Below, piece by piece: positions 40,309 through 51,713 of a stretch of 64,000 nucleotides of DNA. Numbering within the stretch: position 1 is the stretch's first letter; the number at the start of each line of letters is the position of its first letter. The notes below the pieces were generated by a model. That model saw only the letters and a list, made by a program, of their open reading frames with translations, did no database searches and was not told the DNA's origin. A program made the translations under genes and the position numbers. The DNA is taken from assembly GCA_963995525.1 (NCBI GenBank), contig OZ023214.1:34253698-34317697 (forward strand). The letters run 5' to 3'. The DNA is from Escarpia spicata. Its lineage: Eukaryota > Annelida > Polychaeta > Sabellida > Siboglinidae.

Positions 40309-40835
40309 GGAAAGAGAGGGTGTTTATGGGCGACTCCATTATGAGAAAGACGGACAAGACACTGAGCGAGGGGAAGGACGTCATTGTTTGTCTACCGGGG
40401 GTTAGGATTGAACATGTGACTGACAGGGTAGAGAAGTTACTGGGACATGGCAAGGGAGGGTCTATACTGGTACATGTAGGAACAAATAATGCTGACAGGG
40501 AGGGAACAACTAGGATAGTACAGAAGTATAGACACTTGGTGAGGAAGCTAAAGAAGACAAGATTTCAACAGATAATTCTGTCAGGAATTTTGCCAGTAAT
40601 GGGAGGAAGGGGGGAAACGTATAGAAACTGCAAGAGGATGGCGATCAACGCACTAGTTGAGCAGATGTGTGATGAAGAGGGGGTGGGATTCACAGATTTA
40701 TGGGGATATTTTGTTGGGAGGGAAGATATGTACATGAGAGATGGCCTCCATCTTAGTGGAAAGGGTGCAGCAGTTTTCTCAGAGAACCTGCTTCGATCTG
40801 TTGACAGTGGGACAGGTTGCATCTATTTAAACTAG
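40290..40835 (+). pseudogene. CR1 ORF1, SGNH esterase-type domain
   Basis: 181 open codons with block I MGDSIMR, block III HVGTNNADR and block V DGLHLSGKG, the Ser-Asn-Asp/His layout of SGNH hydrolases. This domain is established in ORF1 of CR1-like LINEs. Confidence 0.85.
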
Positions 40836-40899
40836 ATTCGCAGGGGGGGGGGACTCACAGAAAAGCCTGAAACTGGAGGCACAGATAAAGACAGCACAA

Positions 40900-42568
40900 A
40901 TAAATCAGCAAAGAACAGTCTGGAAACCTCTTCTGAAGCTGTTTGTTTAAACGCAAGGAGTATAGTAAACAAAATAAATGAACTAAACATTATGGTAGAA
41001 GATATTGACCCTCACAGAATAGGTATGACCGAATCCTGGACCACCACCGATATATCAGATGCCGAATTGGGACTGACATGATATGTAATGTTTAGGAAAG
41101 ATAGAATAGGAAGAAAGGGAGGTGGAGTTATTTTATATATTTAAGAATGCAACCAGGCTTATGAAATAAAATTAGAAAGAGAAGCAGATTGCGAAGAAGC
41201 TGTTTGGTGTAACATAGTTACAGGAAACGCAACGTTAACAGTTGGGTTAGTTTATCGAAGTCCAAACATAAGCATAGAAGAGAATGACATAATACAAAAC
41301 GCTATAAAGGAAGTGAGCAAACGGGACTGTATTATTATGGGGGATTTTAACCACGGGCATATACTGTACAATGGAAATCTCTACAGAGTATGGGGAGTGA
41401 GGACCACAACTTTTTAGTTTTAGTTCAAGATACTTTCCTTTCTCAACATGTGTTAGAACAAACCAGGGGTGAGAAAGTGTTAGACATAGTTTTATCCTCA
41501 CAGAATGAATTAGTTGACAATGTCAAGATATGTGAGCCACTGGGGAGTAGCGATCACAACCAGATACATTTTACCATCAAAGTAAAATCAGAAAGGAATA
41601 GTAAAAAGCAGTATAGGAGAAATTTCCACAAAGGAATGTATAACGACATGAGGAAATATTTAGCAAAGATAGACTGGAATAACACACTGAAAAATAAGAC
41701 GGCAACATAATGCTGGAACATATTAAAGAGTGAAATTAAGTGCATAGTTTATAAATTTGTACCCTTCAAAAAACAAGGGAAACGGTCCAAAAAGAAACAC
41801 TTATCGAAAGAAGCCATTAGAAAAATTAAGTATAAACAAATGATGTGGAAGTCATATAGATGTACTGGAAATGACGAAGACTACAACAGTTATAAAGAAG
41901 CACTTAACCAAGCTACAGCTGAAATTAGAAATTCAAAGAGAAGCTATGAACAACAATTAGCTAATAATATAAAACATGACAGCAAGAGTTTTTATGCGTA
42001 TGTTCGAAGCAAACAGAAAGTTCAAGATAAGGTCGGTCCTCTAGAAGATAGTGCTGGAAATATAATATCAGAGGGATTCTTAATGGCTGAAGACCTGAAT
42101 GAGTATTTTAGTTCAGTGTTTATTAGGGAAGATATTAATTCACTGCCAGTACCAGAGGCTAAGTTCAAGGGGGCAGATTCAGACTATTTAGGACAATTAA
42201 TTGTAACCACGGAAATGGAAGCTAAGAAAATAAGGGCTATGAAGGATAATAAATCACCTGGAATGGATGGGATTCCGCCCAAACTACTATTAGAAATTGT
42301 AGAAAAAATTAGCTTACCGCTTGCAACAGTTTTCTATTTGTCATTAGAAGAGGGAGTGGTTCCTTTAGAATGGAAAGAGGCAAACATCATACCGTTATTT
42401 AAAAAAGGTTCGAGAAACAAGTCAAAGAACTATAGACCAGTGAGTTTAAAATCAGTGATTTGCAAATTATTAGAAAGACTAATTAAAAATCTCTTGGTGG
42501 ATTTTCTTGTTAAACATAACTTGATAAACCATCTCAACATGGGTTTTTTAAAGCGAGGTCATGCTTAA
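40900..42568 (+). pseudogene. CR1 ORF2: endonuclease and RT N-terminus
   Basis: CLNARSIVNKINELNIM begins the APE endonuclease; YRSPNISIEEN, GDFNHG and SDHNQIHF follow. After two stops the RT N-terminal region is open (41840-42568) with NKSPGMDGIPPKLL and NYRPVSLKSVICKLLE. Confidence 0.88.
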
Positions 42569-42573
42569 CATAT

Positions 42574-43560
42574 ATGTTATGTACTTTGGAAGACATCACT
42601 AAATGGGTAGATGAGGGATCACCAGTAGATATCGTCTACTTAGATTTTCAAAAAGCTTTCGACAAAGTACCACATCAAAGATTACTGCTTAAACTAAAGG
42701 CCCATGGCATAGGAAATGGTATAATAAACTGGATAGACAAATGGCTGATTGACAGAAGACAACGTGTAGTAGTTGATGGGGAGGCTTCAAACTGGAAATC
42801 GGTATTGAGTGGGGTACCACAGGGATCAGTACTAGGACCTATATTATTCTTAATATATATCAACGATTTGGATGATCAAATAACAATCAAGGTGTTGAAA
42901 TTTGCGGATGATACAAAAGTGTTTAGAAGGATTAAAAGTGATGGAGATAGACAACATTTACAAGATGATCTTGGCAAGTTGATAAAATGATCTGAAAAAT
43001 TGCAAATGCTGTTCAATTTTGGGAAATGTAAATGCCTCCACGCAGGACATGGGAACGAAGAGGTAGAATATACAATGGGGGGTACTGTACTAAATACTAC
43101 TGTAAAAGAAAAGGACTTAGGGTTAACCATTAGTGCTGATATGAAGGTTTAAGAGCAGTGCGGAATTGCAGCTTCAAAGGGAAATCAAATCCTTGGATTA
43201 ATTAGGCGAAACATAACGTATAAGGAAAAAGAGCTAATAATACCGCTGTACAAAACAATAGTTAGGCCTCATTTAGAATATTGTATTCAAGCGTGGAGGC
43301 CATATCGCAGGAAGGACATCGATATGCTAGAAAGAGTACAGAGGAGAGCAACTAAACATTTCTCAGTTAAGAAAGATAGAAGGACTAGAGGACATGAAGT
43401 TACATTAGCAAAGGAGCAGTGTAGATTATATATAAGAAAGTTCTAATTTTCACAAAGGGCTGTAAATGAATGGATCAGATTATCTGCTGATTGTGTGGGT
43501 GCTATTAGCGTGAATATGTTTAAAAATATAATCGACACATACCTCAGAAGGGCGGGATAC
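42574..43560 (+). pseudogene. CR1 ORF2: RT catalytic core and C-terminus
   Basis: YLDFQKAFDKVPHQ, SGVPQGSVLGPILFLIYIND and FADDTKVF are intact through 42990, where a TGA replaces Trp. The C-terminal part to about 43560 is interrupted by more stops. Confidence 0.88.
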
Positions 43561-43789
43561 ACATAGATAAAAGGGTCGGACTCTCGATAAGCCAAAGGGC
43601 TTCCTTGTACACCTGCCACCTAGAGTTAATTCTCTGGGTGGCAATCTTGTTAAATCTTATTAAATCTAGTGAGTAAAATATCCATAAACACTGTTAGAAT
43701 ATCGCCTGTCGATAACAACCACTCTATTTTGCTAGTCTGATCTTTCTTTGTAATATGCGCGTGGACATATGTAGCTGAAGTCGTCCATC

Positions 43790-44229
43790 TGGGGTAAGAC
43801 CACATTAAGGATTCGTCCGCCATTACCGAAAGAGTGCCCTTGAAAATACCGTTTTGGTGTCATGTGTGAATTTTGTTCGAGCACTTTGGCATGGCACATG
43901 TCAGTCCAGTGAATACTGAATGTACTACTACATTAGATCTTTCACGAGGTAGCAATAAACATACGCTAGTCGCTCGCGTATTCGCACAGTGGCTATTTTG
44001 CAGAACGCACCAATATTTCAAAATCCGTCACCAGATTGGGGTGAAATTGAAGGGTGGATTTTTCTGAAAACTGAGGTATGATAATTTTACGAGTTTTCCA
44101 CAGCACTTGTGTCAATGGAGGTTAAATATGCTGTGAAATTTTCAAGAAAATTGTTCGTCAAATTTAGCAGGAAATGAAGGAAACGTTATAATGGCCGCCT
44201 ATGTAAAATTTAAATGTGGTCTTACCCCA
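43790..44229. mobile_element. MITE, ~20-bp TIRs
   Basis: TGGGGTAAGACCACATTAA at 43790 faces TTAAATGTGGTCTTACCCCA ending at 44229. About 440 bp, with no transposase. It sits in the copy 2 intron. Confidence 0.75.
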
Positions 44230-44956
44230 TCTCACAACAATGTGGTGTTTTTAAGGCAAGTGCGCAGTCTCTGCATGAACACACAAACGGAGACGACCTC
44301 TACATTGCGTTAAAGTCATCAAACATTATAGCTACCTTCCGCTACCCAAACTGTAAATATGTTTATTCGAAACTGCACGAATTAAGAATTATCTTAATTA
44401 CATATCTTTTATATTGCAATGTTTTGTGTACAACAACAGCGAGTTTCTATTCGTAAACTGATTACCGCATAATAGGTCGCCATCTTGCCTATCAAAATCT
44501 GGGTATTTTTATCATTCAGTTGTATAAAATTATTAATACTTAATAGTGATCAGTGTACGCCCTTGTCATTTCGTTAACATTTCATATACATTTTGCCTAT
44601 GTATTTGTTTGGAATTATTTTGGTTCAGATAATATAAAAATGTTAGTTGTCACTGTGTGTAGCCAAGCTTTTATTAATGGAGGCCATGTTTAATTCGTTT
44701 GCCGGTGTAGTCCAAAAGGGATTTGTAATATGTTTATTCATAGCCGCATGAGACATTACATGGTGTATCCGTCTGTGTCACTAAAAAATCCTACAGTTAC
44801 GAGGATACGGAATTTAATTGCGCCACTGAAATTTTGAACATCTATTTTGATTTCCAAGATGATTGACATACTAAATTATCATTTCTGACAAGCAGTACCA
44901 ACTGCCAGAATAACAGTGACTCCTTTAGCAGCATATTTGCCAGGGGAACAATTGCA

Positions 44957-45049
<93 letters not shown>
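44957..45049. repeat. (CA)n microsatellite
   Basis: About 46 uninterrupted CA units in the copy 2 intron. Confidence 0.98.
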
Positions 45050-45117
45050 TAGAACATTTTGTTTCATCACCGTAATTGTCTGATATTTATCTGATATATC
45101 TTATCAACCGTATATTC

Positions 45118-45806
45118 AGCGGTTCTTAACACCTGGGTCTCGACATACAATTGGGTCGCCAGAGAATTTTTAGTCGGTCCTGTGACAGTCAGAATTTCAA
45201 ATATTTTCTAATACATTTTATTAATTGAAAACGCCGTGTGATATAATACCACATGCACTTCAAATTCGTGCGATATTTCGCGTAAATTCTTATTCTCGAA
45301 TGCTTCTGGTACCTATAGGCAAAGCTTGCGCTATTTTATGCCTACGACAACGCGTCATGCACGCTCTGGGCAAAACTCGGTTCCGATTTCGATTCATTCC
45401 ATATTGAATCCTATTATCATAGTATTGCGTATTGCTTTAAGTTTACTCAGCATGTTCAAAGGCATTATATGTTTAAGCGAATCGTCTGCCTCCATATTAT
45501 CGACAGTATGAAATAAAGTTGCGTAATATCTTTCAAACATTTTCGAAATCTTCTCAGTCTTCCCTACTCCGTCCGCCATCTTTCTTTCGATAAAACAATG
45601 AACAGCACTGACTTGGTAATTCGTTCGTGTTCAGCAAACGAAAGCCACGTAACTATTCTAATGTGGCAGTGATTGATAGTATGCCGACTTATTTATTTAT
45701 TATATAATTATTTATGTTATCAGTTATCACAAGTTAACTGTTTACTGTTTAAATAGATCACCAAGCAAGTCTCGCCACCGAAATTTGGGTCGCAGTTAAG
45801 AATGTT
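45118..45806. mobile_element. hAT-like non-autonomous element
   Basis: Begins CAGCGGTTCTTAAC and soon GGGTCGCC. It ends GGGTCGCAGTTAAGAAT, a decayed reverse complement. The CAGCGGTTCTyAA..GGGTCGC end is characteristic of hAT elements. No transposase domain was recognised inside. Confidence 0.55.
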
Positions 45807-46268
45807 AACGAGATTAAGAGTAAACCAAATAGGCGTTTACAAAATATATTGTATGGTCATTAACATATTTTGAGAAATCTGTTTTGTCACTTAAGAAATA
45901 AGGAAGAAGGACACTAGAGGATACTAAATAACGTTAGTGGAGGAATAGTGTTGATTATATGGAAACAATTATTCATTCTCACAAATAGCAAAACGTGAAT
46001 GTAACACTTTGCTGATAGAATACACACAAGCAGCGTGAAATATTTGTAACCCAAATTGACAAATATCTGAGAAGAACGGTTTGCAAGTAAATACAGGAAA
46101 TGTTGGATTATTGATATGCCAAATCTATCATCTTAGCATGTGGAATGTTTGCTCTGGTGCAATTATAATGAAGGTTTGTCAAACAAATTGCTACGTCTTG
46201 TTACATCTTGTTACGTTTTAATGGATGGATAGACTATGGTTCAGAAACTTGTTATTGTTTTATTTCAG

Positions 46269-46575
46269 GTCGTGTATTTTCTGTTGATTCTGATGTGGGG
46301 TGTGGACAGCTCAAAACAGGGTCGTACGGATTTGCGGAAACGCCCGGATATACCCATGAAGAAGAGCATTGAACACCACGTCATTTGCAAGTCGTCTTAA
46401 TTGCGTGAAAGACTATTTTATATGTTTTCGGAAACGCGGATGTCACATACCGAAAACCAAGCGACGACTAAAGCTGTAATGAACAGTACTTCGAATGTCG
46501 GAAGAGATGATTAGAAGAGTTTAACACTGTAGATTTTAATGAATGGACGAGTACACTGTTACGATTCTTCGCCAA
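46269..46575 (+). pseudogene. Copy 2 exon 2 (decayed)
   Basis: The signal-peptide core (VVYFLLILMWGV) and first cysteine motif are still readable. The three lesions described for copy 2 follow, and the tail (FNTVDFNEW-like in a shifted frame) is recognisable. Confidence 0.85.
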
Positions 46576-47009
46576 TATAATCATGAGGGTGTGCGCGTTG
46601 TTTGTATATATATATAAGGATCCCGACCACTGTGCGATGGGTTTAATTTAATGTATGACTTTTCAGTGTATTATTTTACCGACTATATTATGTGAGTCCA
46701 ACGCGGCTGAGTTGCTAATACAACATGTTTCAACTTTATTAATATTTATCTTTACTTTGCCGAAAGCTGTCTGAAAGTGATCCATTGTAGCATGTTCACT
46801 ATTTAGTACTAACTTCAATTTCGTTTCTTGTATGGTCATTTAATTATGTATTTAAATATTTAATATAATTAATCGTTATGTGTTTATTTCGAATATGTTG
46901 GATCGAATATACGTTTATATTATATTTATAAATCGATCACAATGTGTACTCTCGAGATCAATGTGTCCTATTTCAGGTGGTGAGGTGAACTGCGAGGTTC
47001 ATCCGTAGT
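46576..47009. other. Spacer between copies 2 and 3
   Basis: AT-rich. No conserved element is recognised. Confidence 0.4.
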
Positions 47010-47181
47010 TGGCCTCGCAATAAACGCTTATTCTCAACAGGCTTCTTAAAGTGCTTCTCAGCGTTTTGCAAGTGTTGGACAAACACTTTTTGTATATGTC
47101 ACATATCACGTCAGAGAGCATAAGCACATTACCTTTATATTGGAAAAGACGTCTCAGCAGCTCAGCTAAACAGAAGACGGG
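47010..47181 (+). promoter_or_regulatory. Array copy 3: upstream cassette
   Basis: TTATTCTCAACAG, AAAGTGCTTCTCAGC, a TATA-like TTGTATATGTC, CACGTCAGAGAGCATAAGCA and AAGACGTCTCAGCAGCTC..AACAGAAGACGGG run into the ATG. Closest to the copy 2 cassette. Confidence 0.6.
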
Positions 47182-47988
47182 ATGAGGATCGATGTAGTAA
47201 GTAAAATATCCAATCAGGCGTTATTGCATTATCATCCGTCGTAAACTTCATACATATCGAACAGCATGTGGGAGTCATGTACAGCGAAAGTTTATATCAT
47301 TTAAGTGTCCTAAATTAAATACCTAACAATGAGACCAGTGATATTGTACTGGTCTAAGTGTACACACTAAAATTAATTATTAAAATACAAAAACCTGCCT
47401 GCGTTAAAAATACATCTTGAAGTAGAGTGCCCGAAGTAATAGTGAACCGAGTATTAAATCGCACGCCTGTTGTGCACACAATTCGAAATAGCTGTGTAGA
47501 TTACGTCTCATAAATGTTGTGGTTTTGGCAGATGCATACCTTATAATTTCAACTTTTAGAAGCATAACACAAGTTTTTGCATTAACCAAGGAATGTCCAT
47601 TTCATCCTAAGAACTTGCATGATCTGTTTAGTGTGCGTGGCATAGACACCTGACATTGCCTTTGTTGCAGGGTGTATGTCTTCTCTTGATTCTGGCGTGG
47701 GATGTACACTGCGCGCACAAATTTGGTCCTACTGATTTGGGAATATTTCTGGAAAGAAACATGAGAAAGAACATTGACCCAATCGTAATTTGCAAATCAT
47801 CTTGCGTGAAGGATTATTTTCAATGCTTTCAAAGAAACAGATGTCACAAGTCAGAGAACAAGAAACGTATTCAGCTGTGTAATGAACAGTACGCCGAATG
47901 TAGGAAGACATGCTTGAAAGAGTTCGACACTTTAAGTTTGACTAAATGGATGAGAAAATACAATTGGTCGATCGATGATGAGTTTTGA
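47182..47988 (+). CDS. Array copy 3: secreted Cys-rich peptide, 110 aa
   Basis: Exon 1 47182-47196 (MRIDV, donor GTAAGT), intron of only 474 bp, exon 2 47671-47988 (acceptor TTGTTGCAG). Signal core GVCLLLILAW. The mature domain has seven cysteines spaced 3-6-5-11-6-3, mirror-symmetric around the central pair, plus one Cys near the predicted signal cleavage site. It ends in KEFDT..TKW..KYNW with an acidic tail DDEF that the other copies lack. The symmetric CxxxC..CxxxC layout fits a disulfide-stapled helical hairpin; that is inference. Function unknown. Confidence 0.82.
47671..47988 (+). CDS. Copy 3 exon 2
   Basis: Second coding exon, phase 0 at the acceptor, TGA stop at 47986-47988. Confidence 0.88.
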   Translation, partial: GVCLLLILAWDVHCAHKFGPTDLGIFLERNMRKNIDPIVICKSSCVKDYFQCFQRNRCHKSENKKRIQLCNEQYAECRKTCLKEFDTLSLTKWMRKYNWSIDDEF

Positions 47989-48121
47989 ACATTTTATAAA
48001 TACACAGAAGTAGTTATCTTCACTGATATAACCATTATCGTGTGTGTGTGTGTTGTTTCAAGAAGCAGCCTTGATAATAATGATGAATTACAAACGCACT
48101 TGCATCACACTCAAGCGCATA

Positions 48122-48425
<304 letters not shown>

Positions 48426-48809
48426 TCACTCACACCTCCATCGGTTTCCACAAATTTATCGTGATCTCAGATGGATCATGTGTTTAGTGTATTTCGTTTT
48501 CTTCGCACATTGAACCGTATTTGTTCTGCCCAACATGTTCGAATATCCGTTTTTATTTATATATCCTAACTTGTTGTACTTATTAATAGTCCAGTGGCTC
48601 AACCAGAAGACCTGGTCATGTCTCCCTAAAACAATTTCTTTGCATTTTTTATTAGTCCATGTCATCTAGTAACAGACTTGAGCTATGTCCTTTCAGCAGC
48701 AGCAGCAAACCATACTGTGCAAATTATTATTATGTTGTTGTTGTTGAATAAACGTTCATTCAACAAAATCCACTGGGTGTGGACTTCACACCCGCTTGCC
48801 TTTTTCAGA
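48426..48809. other. Stretch without a recognised gene
   Basis: Between the CA-rich array and a tandem repeat. Contains short (AGC)n and (TTG)n runs near 48700-48745. No exon is recognised. Confidence 0.4.
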
Positions 48810-49145
48810 ATCCAAGATGGCCGACAAGATGGCCGCCGAAATGCTAGAAATAACATAACTTCTGAATGAATTGATTTAGGAAGGTGATATTGGGGTCTAG
48901 ACATAGGTTTGGGGGATAGGCAAGCAATCTATTTCTGAGGTTTTCATCAAGATTGGTTGAGTTCTTATTGTAGAACAATCCAATATGGCTGCCAAAATGA
49001 CTGCCGAAATGCTAAAAATGCCATCATTTAGAAGCTAGTTGACACAGAAGGACTATATTATTGTCTGGATATAGGCTTTTGGGTCACGGATTCCGATTCT
49101 GGTGTTTTCATGACGATTTGAGGATTACTTATCATTACTTAATAT
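48810..49145. repeat. Two diverged 168-bp tandem units
   Basis: ATGGCCGCCGAAATGCTAGA near 48829-48848 recurs as ATGACTGCCGAAATGCTAAA near 48997-49016. The following GGTTTTCATCAAGATT / GTGTTTTCATGACGATT keeps the same 168-bp offset. Confidence 0.7.
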
Positions 49146-49338
49146 TACTTCGACTTCATGACTGGGCACATAAGGTAGCTGTAACCAACACTATCCAAGT
49201 ACAGTACAACTATTGGATGATCAACTGGACACAATTATACACAAAATATATCAAAAAGCCTTCATTACGTGTCTCATTAACATTATGACACAATGACTCC
49301 TGGTTCTCGTTAGACTCATCTGACACATCCTCGCCATC

Positions 49339-49760
49339 TTAATCCTCAGTAGACGCCTTCCTATTGAAATGGTTGTTGCATTCAAGTCCTCCCCCACTGG
49401 CACAAAAGATGGTGCATGCGACTTGGTGTCCAGTACATCCGCAGTTGTTGCCTTTACAGGGTCGCTCTGACTCACAGCCGCATCGTATGAGCTTGAGTAG
49501 AGACTCAGGAGCTAGGGGTACTCCCCCAACAAGAGTGCGAGGATATAAGGCTTTGTTGGCATGGTCTGCCTCCCATTCCAACTCTAAGGGGTTGAGGGGA
49601 AGGGTGTCAGATTCTAGGGCTCCCTACCATTATGCAACCTGGTAATGGCATCTGAACACATTCTGGACAAATGCCTGCGTTATTGGTGGGAGAGAGAGAA
49701 TAGTTTGGTGGCAGAGGCAGTACTCGTTCCAGTTTTCAGCGCCCACATGCGTTGACGGTA
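49339..49760 (-). pseudogene. Cys-rich C-terminal fragment of a probable mobile-element ORF
   Basis: The minus frame reads ALYPRTLVGGVPLAPESLLK, then RCGCESERPCKGNNCGC and CTIFC. Proline-Glu-Ser-x-Leu-x-Leu followed by CGC..C..C.C..C..C is a layout I associate with the C-termini of transposon-encoded proteins in invertebrate genomes. I cannot name the family. Upstream codons to about 49760 look related but contain stops. Confidence 0.45.
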
Positions 49761-50841
49761 CTCTGTCATGGAGTCACACTTCAGCTTGCTACCATAACAT
49801 GCAACCATAAATGCAGAACTTTAGTTTTAATACGTCGTGGCTATGTTATTATGTCACATGTTATATTTGACACATTTAACTCTTCAAAGTTTGTATTTGA
49901 AATATGTTTTAGTATAATGGGAAAGAGGTCGAATAAAATAATAAAATAATTAAGAGTATTTTGGCTTACTTTCAATGGCATATTTGTAAATTTCATTGTT
50001 CTCTTTACGATGACCTCGAACGACTATGTAACTTACACAAATTTTCAAACTGCAATAACGTGAGCATTATTCAAAATGTATCTGTACATCCAGCGACATA
50101 TTTGTAGACAGTATTTATTTTTAACGTCATTATGACATTGAAAGTACTTAACATTTCACAAATAAAACATATTCTAGATTTATGAACCGCCCTATTTGGT
50201 CCCTAACACTGGTATAACATGTCAGTGTCATACGTACGAAACTGACAGAGATATGCTCGGACCGACGTACAAACAAACCAACAAACAGGGACCAACACTC
50301 TTTTCTGTAAATAGAGACCCACACTATTTTGTGCAATACAGATGATCGTCCAGGTAAATATTTGGTTGTCACACGATCGTCCTGAACGCATTATTACATC
50401 AAGTGCTTCTGTCATGCAATTCAGGTTGACGGTGCAAACTAATTTGTTCGCCACACAAGAATGTGATGCCGAGGTCAGCTGTTACACACTATGTCTACTA
50501 ACGTCAGACGTTATAAGCCCATGGTCCTTGCAATGGGGCGAAAACACTTAAGCTTCATATCACGCACTCTTCTTAAGAGTCGGTACTTAGCATGTGTCCG
50601 ATTGTTTTCGTTTCAATCCAGCCAATTGCCAACATAACTATGTGGCATCATTGCTAACGTATCTGTTTACCATTTCTTACGTCAAGGGTTTAACCTCATA
50701 GTCGTCTAGGGAAAAGAAGTCTTTAGCAGTTATAGTCTTTCGTTTTTTGCCTTGCCGTGTCTTGCCTAACATTCTGTATTGAACTCGGTTATGTCATCCT
50801 GGTGATCACTCTCCCGTTTACAGTTGTGGTGTCTGCAATAA

Positions 50842-50842
<1 letters not shown>
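49761..50842. other. Stretch without a recognised gene
   Basis: AT-rich unique-looking sequence. No exon is recognised. Confidence 0.4.

Positions 50843-50880
<38 letters not shown>
50843..50880. repeat. (TA)n microsatellite
   Basis: About 19 TA units. Confidence 0.95.
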
Positions 50881-50884
<4 letters not shown>

Positions 50885-50987
50885 GATATATATTAGTTCC
50901 TCTGCCGTAGACACTAGGTAGACGGGCAACGGCTGGTCACTTCTGACAGACTCGAACAAAGTAGGATGAAGGAAGTTTTAAGCAGCT

Positions 50988-51058
50988 GCAGATGGACTCG
51001 AACTCAGGTCCTCGTGAATCGGCCCTTTAACCATCTGCTAGTGCGCGCCCTGTTGCCC
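50988..51058 (-). other. tRNA-like sequence
   Basis: On the minus strand: GCACTAGCAGATGGTTAAAG, then GAGTTCGAGTCCATCTGC with a near-perfect B box GTTCGAGTCC. The 5' half departs from a tRNA A box, so a SINE head or tRNA pseudogene is more likely than a working tRNA. Confidence 0.5.
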
Positions 51059-51069
51059 AGCAATGGACT

Positions 51070-51325
51070 TTAACAGCTCATCAGGTCAACGTAGAGTGCA
51101 TCTTCAGAAGTTGACAACTACGCATCCTTTTATGCAAGACAGCCATAACTCATCGTCCATCACGCGAGAGAGCCAAAACACCTGATCTTGAGACTTTAAA
51201 CGCACTCAAACATTTTTTATTCATGTCAGAGGCTATAGTATATAGTATACTCCATCACGACAAATAGCAAACGCACATGGTATTGAGGTGGGAATAGACG
51301 TTTCAGCAGCTGAACAGAAGACGAC
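51070..51325 (+). promoter_or_regulatory. Array copy 4: upstream cassette
   Basis: GGTCAACGTAGAGTGCATCTTCAG at 51083-51106, a TATA-like CCTTTTATGC, CATCACGCGAGAGAG, and AGACGTTTCAGCAGCTGAAC just before the ATG. About 100 bp longer than the other cassettes through an extra AT-rich middle. Confidence 0.6.
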
Positions 51326-51666
51326 ATGAGGCGTTTTCTAGTGAGTAAAATATCCATGAATAATGTATAGAAATATTGCTCGTCGTCAGCGTCTTATGTT
51401 GCCATATGAAAATTTTAATTTCACTATTAGGTTATGTTGTATCGTTGTATTTATATATATAAATATATATATATATATAAAACATAGACAGATAAACAAA
51501 CAGATGGAACGAGAGCACTGCTTGTGTTCCACCTCTCTCTCTCGTTCGCAATGGCCAAACATTCATGGCTGTTCACGCCACCCCTCCCCAGGTGTCGTTT
51601 TATGCTGTCGTTCCATCTATCTATCTATGTATAGATAGACAGATAAATAGATAACTATATATACAT

Positions 51667-51713
<47 letters not shown>

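Larger units (their letters stand above)
39026..43665 (+). mobile_element. Full-length but dead CR1-type LINE in copy 2 exon 1
   Basis: Order: 5'UTR to 39616; ORF1 (39617 to about 40835) with a Cys/His cluster and an SGNH-type domain; ORF2 (about 40900-43560) with APE endonuclease (GDFNHG at about 41341, SDHNQ at about 41551) and reverse transcriptase (YLDFQKAFDKV, VPQGSVLGP, FADD at 42901-42912); 3'UTR with GGCTTATC-complement block and TCTTGTTAAATCTTATTAAA tail. Frameshifts and stops (for example TGA near 41080, TAA at 41708) inactivate it. At most a 3-base target duplication (ATC) is visible. Confidence 0.9.
39013..46575 (+). pseudogene. Array copy 2: broken secreted Cys-rich peptide gene
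   Basis: Exon 1 begins ATGAGGTTCGAT at 39013-39024. The missing last codon and donor (CTA|GTGAGTAAAATATCC) appear 4.6 kb away at 43666, after a CR1 LINE. Exon 2 (from 46269, acceptor TTTCAG) matches its paralogues but has a 4-base gain giving an in-frame TAA at 46398-46400, a 2-base loss near 46475 that removes the fifth Cys codon, and TGA at 46507-46509 in place of the seventh Cys codon. The remaining intron holds a MITE, a CA array and an hAT-like element. Not functional. Confidence 0.85.
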
